A stretch of 53,155 bases of DNA, taken from Paracamarosporium sp. OC-R06-R3. Taxonomy: Eukaryota; Ascomycota; Dothideomycetes; Pleosporales; Didymosphaeriaceae. Under the pieces are notes generated by a model. It did not search any database, had not been told where the DNA came from, and saw only the letters and a program-made list of their open reading frames with translations. Positions 1-10,136 of this stretch are shown piece by piece. The stretch lies in the NCBI GenBank assembly GCA_019828545.1, contig JACVRA010000101.1, forward strand, positions 1 through 53,155. The letters are read 5' to 3'. The translations under genes and the position numbers were made by a program. Position 1 is the stretch's first letter, and each line of letters opens with the position of its first letter.

Positions 1-449
1 TGCACAAAGTTGATAGGGTGCGTCACTCGCTTGTACGCGTCACTCGCTTATAAAGCACGTTAGTAGGTTTTATAGCTATGATCGATCTCAAGCGCATATA
101 TACAACCTACTTTGATCTGACACCGCTCGAGCGTGTACTACCACACATCGAATTTTTACCACTTCATCACGCGTTTATGTTTGTTTCATGTATAATGGGA
201 ACTAAGTAAATCTACTTCTAATAAAAGCACGAACGAATCATGTTTTTATGTGGCTAATGGTAGGTGAGCGTATATCATTCACACTCTTGTTACTCAACGG
301 GCAGCTAGTAGCCCTCCGAGAATGAATATCGCTAGGTCCACAGCTAGCTCGTGGAATATAGACGTTGCCTTGCTTACAACCTCTTCAACCCGCTTGCCTG
401 ACATGAAAAAATCCAAGTAGTACGTCCCTTCATGATCGATCTTTCGTGA
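1..449. other. gene-free flank, no feature seen
   Basis: AT-rich sequence downstream of the pterin dehydratase-like gene. I see no long ORF, RNA gene or repeat in it. Confidence 0.5.
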
Positions 450-1046
450 CTATCCAGCTTGTGAAGGCTTCGGAGGTCCACATTTTATGGCATCGCTCTG
501 GTCCACCGTTCCAATAACCTCAGCTTGTTCGTCGCAGTAATTCGCCATAGTAACATCCTTAGATGAGAGGCCGGGAGGCCTATGTGTCGTCCACTGAACG
601 GTGAGAGAACCGTACTTCTGCGCAATGTAAGTACCTTTTCAATTCTAGCTGCATATTCCATACGGTGATCATGGTAGAATGATGATTTTCAGCCTTGCTT
701 CTAATCCCGATACATGTGTGAAAATCCTTAGATAGTGAGTCACGCCCCACGCGCAGAATAAATCACTTACAATGACCTTTGTGTAGGTCTTGAAATAATA
801 CGTCTTCTCGAGTTGTATTTGTTTATCATCCATTACCCATCCGCTCCTGGTTAAGTGGCCCACCGCTTCTATCACATCCCGTTCGTTCTCCCCGCTCGAT
901 ATTTTGGGCTGCATCGAGGACCAAGTCGTACTACACCTCTTTTCAATGTTGAGAAAACCCCTCACGGCTGCAGCGTGAAATAGAGCAAGGTTGTGCCTGA
1001 TTATCATGCTGTTTGAAAGGTGGGGGACCGATGACGCAATGGACAC
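450..1046 (-). CDS. pterin-4a-carbinolamine dehydratase-like protein, 3 exons
   Basis: Predicted 168-residue protein of the PCD/DCoH family, which dehydrates 4a-hydroxytetrahydropterin during pterin cofactor recycling. My model has exons at 1046-771, 726-664 and 617-450. The introns are 44 bp (GTAAGT..AAG) and 46 bp (GTATGG..CAG). Both introns keep the frame, and the spacing from the FKTY segment through HH to TTH matches what I recall of the fungal family. Visible landmarks are a GW motif before FKTY (about residue 70), HH at 107-108, WTTH ending at 125, and PPGLSSKD at 127-134. The active-site histidines are present. The usual HHPEW has become HHSTM, which is unusual. The N-terminus is basic and Ser/Arg-rich, as for organelle-targeted fungal homologues. 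It could be a divergent active enzyme or an early pseudogene. The next gene is far away, so no operon-like context helps. Confidence 0.72.
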
Positions 1047-2512
1047 GAAAAGTTGTGGGGAGATAAGCTTGTAGGCGCCAAGCCAGTCATATCCTGAACT
1101 TTAATACAGTGAGTGCTTACGCGCCTTACATATTTGCGTTAACTGAGACCAGCCCTTATTGTGCGACCATACGGTATCTTCTATTAAGCTATTCCACGGA
1201 CAAAAGAGCTTCAAGGGCTCAGAAGATTCTGCCTACGCTTTTTAGTAGAGCGAACTGAGCTGCTTTTATGTACAATAATCAGCTTGTCGGATTCTATCAT
1301 CGGCTGTGTTCACTGTGTCAACGGTAGTTGAAGCGTACTCAGTGCCCGCGATGAGTGGAAGCATTTGAAAATAGCTTTCACATGCAGCTAAATTGCTATA
1401 GATAATGAATTGTTTAGATTTCGGGAAGATAATTCTATGTGGCAGGTTCTAGAATTCTAGTAATGGGCGCTTAATGGGCGATAATGCTGCAAGGTATTGT
1501 CTAGAGCATAGTAACCCTTTAAGAGCACCCTGGGAAAGTTGTGCCATTATCATTCTATAAATATGATAGACTGATCTTGATTAGCTAGTGCACACCTTTA
1601 TAGAAAATTTTGTATGTTATGATATATTAAAGCTATATGTAGGGTATCCTTCAGATTAAGCGACGTACATTAGTGGTATCTTTTAACTGCGATTTACAAG
1701 AGTCAGGGATACTTTGCACTCTTATCTATTGGCTGACATTGTATATACGTGGGTAAGTTACTAAACCTAGACTCTCGGACCTACCGCATCTTAAGTGGAA
1801 TAATAGTAAGCAATCGTTAGATTTTAACCGGGATTAGTTATATCCTTCCTATCCTACTCTTCATCGGTGTAAACCCCTAGAAGAGGCACCCTTGATTCTT
1901 TCATACTCGACATACAGGAAAAATTGAAGTCATCCGTAGCTGCAATCCGCAACCATGTCTAGATATGGCGTAAAGTTCTGTCTCAATAGAGAAGACATTA
2001 TATCCCTGCTATAAGCTTCATCATATGTCGCGGTGAGGCAGAGCGGACAGGACGCAGTGGAAAAGTATGGGATTGAACTGAGGCTGTACTATCTAGGAGC
2101 TATCGAAGGTATAGGTACGCAAGAGTCAACAACGCTAGTCCTGGACAGCTAGAAAGTAAGTCGCAACCACGCCGCAGCAGGAGCAACTATCTTGCAGGGT
2201 AAGAGCCATAAACCGTGACATCATAACGTATAGGCAGATCTGAGATGATTTTGCTACCGAAATCGTTGGGAATTCATGGATTGGCCCCCAAATCAGAAGT
2301 AGAACGAAATGAATCATCAGAAAAGCATGTTTAGTACGGCGAAAGGTTTCCTATCGCTGTCTTCCCTTTTATGGCCCATAACACCACGTGTTAAATCATC
2401 TGTTTATTCCCACTTACTGCAAAATACCACTCTCAGCGCCACCAGACATCGTTTGCCTCACGCCTAAAGCCCGTTTCAACCAACAATAATTCTCATCAAC
2501 ACCTTGATCAGC
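1047..2512. other. gene-free AT-rich stretch
   Basis: About 1.5 kb with stop codons in all frames. The only ORF above 50 codons is a hydrophobic, unrecognised minus-strand one at 2135-2317. No tRNA, repeat or conserved domain was noticed. Confidence 0.5.
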
Positions 2513-3215
2513 CTAATATTGCCAGTTCGCCAACACGCAGCCCTCCAATGCCGCGCAAGCATCCATACAGGTGGCGAAATTCTTGACAGTGAAATTCTTT
2601 ATGTTGTTAAAAGCATAGTTTGTATTGCATTCGCGTCTGAAGGTTTTATTTGCAACTGAAGACCGGTAGAGGAGACCATCTGCTGCAGGGCACTCGATGG
2701 TTACGCCCGAGGGGCCTGTCGTGGTAGAAGACGGTGTAGGATTCATGAAAGAGGCTGTCTTGCTGGCGGAAGTAGGTAATGATACTGATGAAACCAGCGA
2801 GGAAGATAGTTCATGTTGTTGACTCGGAAAATCAGTGAAAGGCCGCGGGAGGACAAGATAAGAGAGGTATTGGAGCTTACTCGGATGCCCGACTCTTTGA
2901 GATCGCCAGCCATGCGATAACACCTGCCAAAGTCACCACAAGAGCTAAAACTCCAAAAATAATTAACATAGTCCAAAATCTCCGTCTAGGAATGCCACAA
3001 ATCCGATCTTCGCTCTTATCACCCTGCTCCCAAACACCAGACGTTTTATGCGAAGGTGCGTAGATTAGTGGGCCCGAGACGACCTCGGGAGACATCCCAT
3101 TGTAATCCACGACTTCACGAGTAGTGCAGTATGATCGTTGAAGAGCCCCGTCATGATGGACATGTTCATAAAACAGCGAATTCGGCTCTGAAACAGGATG
3201 CCCAGAAGGCAGCAT
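2513..3215 (-). CDS. type II membrane protein with PAN/apple-like C-terminus
   Basis: Two-exon model: exon 1 at 3215-2881, a 58-bp intron at 2880-2823 (GTAAGC..GAG), exon 2 at 2822-2513, giving 214 residues. The start at 3215 (MLPSG) is the first Met that leaves a compact cytosolic region of about 80 residues. A single hydrophobic segment (FWTMLIIFGVLALVV...) lies at about residues 85-110. It is followed by a Ser/Thr-rich stalk and an extracellular cysteine-containing region with CPA, FRREC and CMDACAALEGC. This resembles PAN/apple-like surface proteins common in Dothideomycetes. Substrate and function are unknown. The chain stops right after the CxxxCxxxxGC core, earlier than typical PAN modules. 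Either the last exon is missed or the domain is truncated. Exon 1 could also start further upstream in the same frame. Confidence 0.6.
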
Positions 3216-5513
3216 TTTGCGCCTATCAGGAAAAATGGGTAGAGAAGAGAAAGCTTGGAGATCTGGGAACTGGATCAAGTAGCTGGCAACATTATTCCGT
3301 TCCGATTCAGACAAACCATGGGTGCGAGAAGCGGGGTTCGGGCATCGTTGGAGGGTTCGGTCCCCATTCCGTCGCATACCGCTGGTGTTAATGCTCTCCT
3401 TAATGCCATTGGCCGTGTGTGCTCCGGCTCCCAGCACCGCGTCATACCGTAGACTTTTGCTGATACTGGATGGAGCTAAATCAGCGTCAGCAAATCAAAT
3501 CATCAAGCATCGCAGTAAAAGTGGGATTCGCAGCCTCAATTAGCTGAAGCTCATTTAGCTCCATCCGGTATCAACAAAAGTCTACGGTAGATGTTAAAAA
3601 CAGTTCCGAATCTTAGTGGGTCTAGGTCACTGGAGTTAGAAAAGTTAGCCGAAACAAGTAGTCTTGATTAGGTAAACTATAAGAGATTATCTAATCTATT
3701 TTCTAGTTACTAGGGACTGACTACTCTACAGCTATATTATCAATGTTAAGAGCCAGGTAAGAAAACGATAGACTCAACTTTACGAACTTACAAGCAGCTC
3801 TTGTTTTCTATGTTATTTACAATATGAACGGCATAAGAAGGCATAGATAAGTTATTGTTTCCTGCACAAGCAATGAAGATTGCTAAAACCCTTAGGATTC
3901 TTGGATCATCTACTAGAATGAGTAAGGGTAAGATAGGTATGATTTTTACTTCGTGTGCCTTTTATTTATGGTAAAGGTATGTTTGTTATTTAGATCGTAA
4001 ACTGTATAGCCATTCCGCAACTACACGACGTTTACGCACTTGAGTCCACCCTTATGAACGTTAGACCCAGGGTCATTGATATCTGATCCATCAGAATATA
4101 TACAATGATATGGAGAGTTATTCTCACTACACAGGTCAATAGTGTTCAACGCCGTGAGTAGAACAATGGAATCAGAAGAGATCGCGATTACAGATTAATT
4201 CACGCGAGACCAAGCTAGAAAGACTCATCTTCCCCCGAATTAGCACTCCAAGTCTACGTGGACAATGTATGTGAATAGCATCTCTTATGATTGGGAGGCA
4301 GCTCGTCTCAGCAGAGCCTTCGAGAGGTCTTATAGGTGAGATATCTGAAGCATACAATCTAGAACAGCATGCACCGGGGAAGATCGTTGACGAATGATAT
4401 TTTGTGCTGATTCTTCGGAGAATCACCTTTTGTTACCACATCTTGTGCTCGGGCATACGCTAATGTTTCGGTCGAAAAACAAACCCAGATGAATAGAATT
4501 TCATAGACGGTAAGCTTAGCGAGATGTACGGGTTTCATTCACAAACCTTCTGACTGGCGGATGTTGGAAGAGTACTTTCAAGAATCATCTCTTCTCAAAA
4601 GGGCGCTGCAAGCAGAGCTCTTTGATCTCTACTCATCAATGAAGACTGAACAGTAGCAAAGATGGGATATAAGGTCGCCGCACGGAGGATCTAACCTGAT
4701 CAAGACGTCACGGGGTGAACACTGACCCTAATGTCGTTGGGCACTACTTCAAGAGCCCTCATCCACTTAAGTAAATAGACATATCAATTCTTAGTATTTA
4801 TAACAAGTCTGCCATTGAAATAGGTCCCAAAGGCCTCAAGATCCATGTGTTAAACGAGGTGCTTGCCCAGCTACTAAACAAAAGTGCTGTGCCTACCTTA
4901 CATGGGCGTGCGCGAGCTCCTTTTTTTTTTAACTCACAGCACAAGATACTATGGAAGAAGTTCTTACTTCTAAACAGTCAAAGAATTCACGATCACAGCC
5001 GCTGACCTAGTATCAATGATCTAGGGTGCAAGGCCCCACTCTGAGCGCGTGAATAAGCGAGGGGTGCAACAACTACTCTACACACCTAACCTCGCCACTG
5101 CCACTCCCATCAACTATCTACCCTCGCGTCTATCTCCATGCCGCAGTCCATCACCCCATAGTTAACATCCAAGCAAACGGTCTTCCATCAATTCTACAGA
5201 TCGTACTCGTTTCAGCAGGTGGCTCGATAAGCCAAGACCATCTAGCCTACATCAGGCATCTGCATAAGCAGGTCCCGCCTCTCCAGATCAGCATGGTTAC
5301 GTAGGGATGGCTAAATTACCTACCGATATCGAAGGACCCTGCCCAGGAACGCGGTACAACATTGATGTGCAAGGATGGAGGCGGCGATAAAGAGTACCCC
5401 GGGCCGCTTGACCTGGCTTTCGCGTTTCCTTTACCCTCCTCTTGAGCTTGTCCAGCCTTAAAGGAAAAGGACAATTGCATTGTAGCTTGAGGTTTCAAAC
5501 CCTGCTCTGCACG
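3216..5513. other. gene-free interval containing the MITE
   Basis: Apart from the MITE at 3447-3587 I see no supported gene. The 3590-5000 part is AT-rich with short ORFs only. The last 400 bp should hold the promoter and leader of the metallopeptidase. A homopolymeric T run sits near 4920. Confidence 0.5.
3447..3587. mobile_element. MITE (Tc1/mariner-type), 141 bp, TA target duplication
   Basis: Terminal inverted repeats of about 34 bp begin with CCGTAGACTTTTG at 3447 and end with CAAAAGTCTACGG at 3587, with two mismatches between the arms. A TA dinucleotide flanks each side (3445-3446 and 3588-3589). The interior of about 70 bp has no coding capacity. This is the structure of a non-autonomous element mobilised by a Tc1/mariner-family transposase. 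Confidence 0.85.
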
Positions 5514-7571
5514 ATGGCGAGGCTTAATGGACGCAAAGTTGCGCGTGTCGCATTCGCGACCGCGCTCTTCACGACGTCTTTCGCAGCACCAGCGCCTCGA
5601 CTCCTCCGTCGCGCTTCCTCGGATCCATTCGCCATTCTCGACGAGCAAAAATGGGTGAACCCAGACAACATGACCTGGGCCGACTTCAAAGCGCCACCAG
5701 GAACGTCGTGGTCAGACCCCTCGCGTCAAGGCCGCGATCGCAACTTCAATATTGCAATGGTCACGGTCGACTACCCGGACTCGCCGTTCGTCATGACCCT
5801 CGAGCCTGAATCAGACATCTTCGGCAACCCGCAGCCCTTTGCACCGAAGCTCACGCGAGACGAGGTCCCTGGGTTCTACAGAGAGTTGCTGAACACGCCG
5901 AATGAGTTGAACCAGGGCCATACGCTGCACGAGTACTGGATGGGCGACTCCTTCGGAAAATACGGCGTCAACCTCACTGTGTTTGGACCCTACAGGATGC
6001 CCAGCAACACATATCAGTATGGCGTAGACGACGACCCCAGAGGTGGTTTCAACGAAGGCGCATGCCCCGGCGGTCAAGGGAACTGTGGCACGACAGTCGA
6101 CCTGCGAACCGACGCTCTCGGAGCCTGGCGCCTCGACGTCGGCAACGAGACAGCCGATGCTTTCGAACTCGCCTTCATTCTGTCTGCTGGCCAGGACGAG
6201 TCCTCGACCTGGCAGGAGTTCGGCGAGATGAAGTTCGATTCGCCAGAGGACGTGCCCGATGAATTTGGTCCCCCGGCAAACAGCTCGCTTCCGAACTGGG
6301 CGCATACGCGGTACGTGAACTGGACGTCGTGGGCCGCAGCGTCCACGATCTGGCCGAACGCCGGAGGAGGTTCGTCGACGCAGGGCGAGAGCAGCGGCAT
6401 GGCGACCTTCGCCCACGAACTCTCGCACCTTCTCGGCATCGGCGACAACTACAACAATCCGTATAGCAACCCCGCCAGAAGAGCGTACACGGGGCCGTTC
6501 TCCATGCTCGACCGCGGCTCGTTCAATGGACCAGGCGGGCCCCATTCGCGCTGGCAGATCCCTCCCGTGCAAGGCGCCTCCATGGGCTCTCTGCACACCA
6601 TGCGTGACAAGCACCAAATCGCGCTCATCGACAACACGCCCATCCTGCAGATCTCACGCTCCGGGCTCGCATCTTCCGGCCCCGTCATCGCAGAACTAAC
6701 AGCCCGCTCCATCGACCCGGGCACCGGGCTCATGGGCTTCAACATCTCGTTTGGATCCGCAGGCGACCTGTCTCCCAAGTGCAACGTCAGCACCGACCCC
6801 CTCTGCGACGGCGGCCGCTACAACAACTACAACGTCGAGGTCGTCGACCGCATGGGCGCAGACAGCTTCACGCCGGACTCGGGCGTCATGATTTCGAAGA
6901 CCAAGGACAGCGACCGCGAGCAGCCATTCCAGTGGGTGATAGACGCGAACCCGCAGGATGCACACGTGGTGGACTTTTACTTCCCCAATGGCACGGCGCG
7001 GTACTGGAGCATCGGGGACTACAGACAGCTTGTGGACGCGTTGTTCCATGCGGGGACGCGGAGCGGGAGCGAGTACGAGTTTGTGGACGAGGGGAACGGT
7101 CTGCACTTCTACGTGCTGGATATCAACCGCGATGATACCGGTGTCCTGCACTACACTGTCGGCGTGGCCTCCACTGCTACGAACGGCACTGCGGCCGCTG
7201 CATACGGCGTTGAACTCGCCGAGGGCACGGTCGAGAAAGCGAATTCCAGCACTGCCTCGTGGTGTGCGTTTACGCTGAAGAATACGGGCGAGGCGGCGTC
7301 GAATGCGTCGAGCGTGCACCCGCAAGATCTGTCTGCGTACCTGGGCTCAGACATTTACAAGCTAAGCGCGGAGGTGGAAGGTGAGGGGTGGAAGGTCGAG
7401 ACGCCGAATGCGCTTGCGTGGGCGAAGTTTGGAGAGGAGACGACTGCGAGGGTGGCCGTTGGGACGGACGGGGGGTATAGTACGGGTGGGTCTGCGGTCG
7501 TGACGCTCACGGCGACGAGCGAGGGCGATGCGAGCGTGAAGGCGAGCGCGACGTGCAAGGTAGGCTCGTGA
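5514..7571 (+). CDS. secreted M6-like metallopeptidase
   Basis: Intronless 685-residue protein. The start at 5514 is preferred over 5442 because it puts a signal peptide (basic n-region, then VAFATALFTTSFAAPA) at the N-terminus. Dibasic RR follows at about residue 33, a possible Kex2-type pro-peptide site. The zinc motif HELSHLLGIGD spans residues 301-311, giving ligands H301, H305 and probably D311 with catalytic E302. It belongs to the HExxHxxGxxD group of M6 (immune-inhibitor-A-like) peptidases. Several NxS/T sites (NAS, NGT, NSS) fit an extracellular glycoprotein. The C-terminal region of about 170 residues looks like a beta-rich accessory domain. The likely role is extracellular protein degradation. 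The precise substrate is not inferable. The coding region is clearly more GC-rich than its upstream flank. Confidence 0.85.
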   Translation: MARLNGRKVARVAFATALFTTSFAAPAPRLLRRASSDPFAILDEQKWVNPDNMTWADFKAPPGTSWSDPSRQGRDRNFNIAMVTVDYPDSPFVMTLEPESDIFGNPQPFAPKLTRDEVPGFYRELLNTPNELNQGHTLHEYWMGDSFGKYGVNLTVFGPYRMPSNTYQYGVDDDPRGGFNEGACPGGQGNCGTTVDLRTDALGAWRLDVGNETADAFELAFILSAGQDESSTWQEFGEMKFDSPEDVPDEFGPPANSSLPNWAHTRYVNWTSWAAASTIWPNAGGGSSTQGESSGMATFAHELSHLLGIGDNYNNPYSNPARRAYTGPFSMLDRGSFNGPGGPHSRWQIPPVQGASMGSLHTMRDKHQIALIDNTPILQISRSGLASSGPVIAELTARSIDPGTGLMGFNISFGSAGDLSPKCNVSTDPLCDGGRYNNYNVEVVDRMGADSFTPDSGVMISKTKDSDREQPFQWVIDANPQDAHVVDFYFPNGTARYWSIGDYRQLVDALFHAGTRSGSEYEFVDEGNGLHFYVLDINRDDTGVLHYTVGVASTATNGTAAAAYGVELAEGTVEKANSSTASWCAFTLKNTGEAASNASSVHPQDLSAYLGSDIYKLSAEVEGEGWKVETPNALAWAKFGEETTARVAVGTDGGYSTGGSAVVTLTATSEGDASVKASATCKVGS

Positions 7572-7865
7572 GTGGTCATATAGTGAATATATGCATGTAC
7601 ATACAAATCGAAGAAATGTCCACATTTTCGGTGACGCTGAACGCGAACCCTCATAGCAACGACGGCCACCCTGCACACAATACAAATCAACTCAACGTCC
7701 GAATTCCAATCTCGCAGACCGTTCAAATCCCATTCCATTTTGATATTCATATCCATATCCATCAATCATAACCAGCGTAATATACATCCAAGAACCGCAA
7801 AATGCAAATATGCAAGGTATCATCAAGACATACAAGAACCAAAGGACGCAAAACGAGGACGCAAA

Positions 7866-9488
7866 TCACGCACTAGGCGCATTCGGAAACACATGCCCAC
7901 TCCCCCTTTCTCCGCTGCCCCTTCGCACGACCTGCGGCCGAGGCGGAGGCCCCATACTTGCGCTCCCGACTAGACTCTCCTCGAAGCCACTTGCATCGGC
8001 CTCGTAGTCGCGGGCGGTTTCTGCCGTGCTGAGCGTGCTCGCGCGCTTGCTCTGCCAGGGTGCGCTGTCGTTGGGGGTGGTGGGTCTGCTGGTGCTTTCT
8101 GGCCTGCTGCTGGTGGAGGATAGCCTGGATGAAGGCTGGCGGGCGACGGATGCGGATGCTGGACCTGACCCGAGGCTGAAGGAGGGCTTCTTCGCGGCTC
8201 TGGTAGGGCGAGATGACGCGAAGGATGCGGTGCTGCCGGTCGTGCTGTTGCTCCATCTGCGCTCGCGGGAGTGGGACGTGAGGCGGTCGTCGATGTCGGG
8301 AGTAGGAGTGGTGCTGCGCGACGAGGAACGCGAGTTCGAAGAGCCCTCGCGGCCTCTGAGCGCGCTGGGCCGCCTCTTGCGGTCTTTGAACGAGTTCGAT
8401 GCGGATAGTGGATGGGCGTGCGGATGGTGGTGGTGTGCGTGGTGCCCTGATCTGTCGACGTCGCTGCCACGGCCTGAGATTCCCTTCGCGCGTCTCCAAC
8501 CCCGCCACCCAGTCCACCACAGCCAGCCGCCTTCTGCCCTCGCAACCTCGCGCTGGCGGGCGCGGATCCTCCTCCGCAGCTCGCCCCTCCGCTCGTTCTC
8601 CCTGCCCCAGTACTCTGCTCTGTAGATCTCCCATCCCTCCCTGAAGTCTGGGGTGAACGGCTTGGGCAGCAGGATGAGTTTTATCAGGTCTCCCCCAGGC
8701 GCAATATCCTCTTCCGCATACTCCTTCCCATCCTCCACAATCCTATGCCTGGGGAATCCCTCGGAGAGATCGTTCCTCTTCTCCTGTGTAAGGTTCACGA
8801 AATGGTAGCTACTCCCGCCCGTCTCGCCGCCCCACAGCCCCCCGCTGAACGGCAACATGAACGCCAGCCACCCCGCAATCTCATGCGCCCAGCTGCCGCG
8901 TATGACCACGATCTTCGCGTTCATGCCGCGTAGTCCGCGGTTCGCGATGCCGATCCAGCGCCTCGGCCACCGCACACCCCGCTCCCATTGTCCGGTAGCC
9001 CAGAAAAGAAGCGCGGTTACGAGGCCGGTGATGAAGCACATCTTCTGGAAGGAATCAACGAGCCAGTACTTCGAGCCACCGATGCCCTTGCCGTCTTCGC
9101 GCGGCCGTAGCCACAGGAGGTAGAAGAAGAAGGCTATCCATATTGCCAGCAGCGTCAACACGAAAGTATTCTGCCGTCTCCGCGCGCGGAGCGTGAGGTA
9201 CTGGCTGCGGAGCGAGGCTTCGAGGATGAGAAGGTTGAGGTATATCTGGGGCGGGGAGGACGGAAGGAGGGACGTCGGGTCTGAGGGCGGGTGCGGAGGG
9301 CGTGGATATTTAAGGGAGGCGAGGCGGTCGTGGTGGGCGATGGGGAATGTTGACGGCGGTGATGGTTGGGAGCTGTACGGTGGCGGGTGCGTGTAGGCCA
9401 AGGCGGCGACATCTTGGACGCTTGTATCCGGGGCTGGAGCGCCCTTCACGATCTGGTCGAGCTGTTGGTTTGAGGCTGGGAGAGCCAT
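7866..9488 (-). CDS. SPO7: Spo7-like regulatory subunit of the Nem1-Spo7 phosphatase
   Basis: Intronless 540-residue protein. The Spo7 core lies at about residues 80-215. It starts with the PQIYLNLLILEASLRSQY helix, followed by a hydrophobic segment at 108-127, a second at 151-166 and a third at 204-220. In yeast, Spo7 binds Nem1 at the ER/nuclear envelope and activates the lipin Pah1, controlling phosphatidate to diacylglycerol flux and nuclear membrane growth. The N-terminal 80 residues are Pro-rich. The C-terminal half is low-complexity, with Ser/Arg-rich tracts, a His-rich patch near residue 350 and many SR/SP sites. It is probably disordered and phosphorylated, and is much longer than in yeast Spo7. 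GC-rich coding produces long spurious ORFs in other frames. Confidence 0.85.
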   Translation of the reverse strand: MALPASNQQLDQIVKGAPAPDTSVQDVAALAYTHPPPYSSQPSPPSTFPIAHHDRLASLKYPRPPHPPSDPTSLLPSSPPQIYLNLLILEASLRSQYLTLRARRRQNTFVLTLLAIWIAFFFYLLWLRPREDGKGIGGSKYWLVDSFQKMCFITGLVTALLFWATGQWERGVRWPRRWIGIANRGLRGMNAKIVVIRGSWAHEIAGWLAFMLPFSGGLWGGETGGSSYHFVNLTQEKRNDLSEGFPRHRIVEDGKEYAEEDIAPGGDLIKLILLPKPFTPDFREGWEIYRAEYWGRENERRGELRRRIRARQREVARAEGGWLWWTGWRGWRRAKGISGRGSDVDRSGHHAHHHHPHAHPLSASNSFKDRKRRPSALRGREGSSNSRSSSRSTTPTPDIDDRLTSHSRERRWSNSTTGSTASFASSRPTRAAKKPSFSLGSGPASASVARQPSSRLSSTSSRPESTSRPTTPNDSAPWQSKRASTLSTAETARDYEADASGFEESLVGSASMGPPPRPQVVRRGSGERGSGHVFPNAPSA

Positions 9489-10136
9489 TGTATGCGTGAA
9501 AGCTCCGAGACGATCCCCGAAGCTGCTGGGTTATGTTCTTCTTGTAGGCATGTGATAGATGCGCGGTAGGGAAATGCGCATCGGCGGGAGGGTCAAGCTT
9601 AAAGGGGCTTTATCATGGGTATTTTCCAGGCGAATGATGCTGGGGAATGCGTAAATAGGTGTGCGCGGGGGCACAGTGGTGAGGGGGCGGCGAGATGCGA
9701 TCTGGTGTAGCCCGGTGGATCGGATGTTGTGATGTCGGCGGCTCGAGCTCGCGTAAAGTGCGGTGAGTTACAAGGGTTTGCTGGCATTGCTAGTTCCCCC
9801 CGCTGTATACATCGTACCATGACCCAGAAGGCAAGTCCCCAAATGTTGTCTTCACCGTCTCTTTGGCCTCATCCATTCATGACAGTTGACAAGTAGGGGT
9901 TCCACACGCTGTTCACTCTATACAGTGGAGATGTCAAGTAGTTCACACAGGTGCAGAAGCTAGAACTGGATCGCATGCTGAGCTCGTTGAAAGCCGCACT
10001 TAGTGTGCATGTAGATGTGTCTACGCTATGAGTCTATGAAAATGCTTTGCAGGAGTATACCAAACCCAATTCCAACTACCCAAGACGGGCTAACCCCCAA
10101 ACGCCATGCCAAACCTATACCATGCCCTCATGCGTG
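9489..10136. other. intergenic region upstream of SPO7 and downstream of the hydrolase
   Basis: About 650 bp, holding the SPO7 promoter side and the 3' end of the minus-strand hydrolase. No RNA gene, repeat or coding exon was recognised. Confidence 0.5.

Noticed and set aside
5811..7325. Long minus-strand ORFs opposite the metallopeptidase
   Set aside because: They are shadows caused by high GC content. Their translations are Arg/Val/Ala-rich with no domain, while the plus strand carries a clear protease.
7873..8634. Overlapping ORFs in other frames across the Spo7 C-terminus
   Set aside because: They are low-complexity Arg/Pro-rich translations of GC-rich DNA. Only the 540-residue frame has family motifs.
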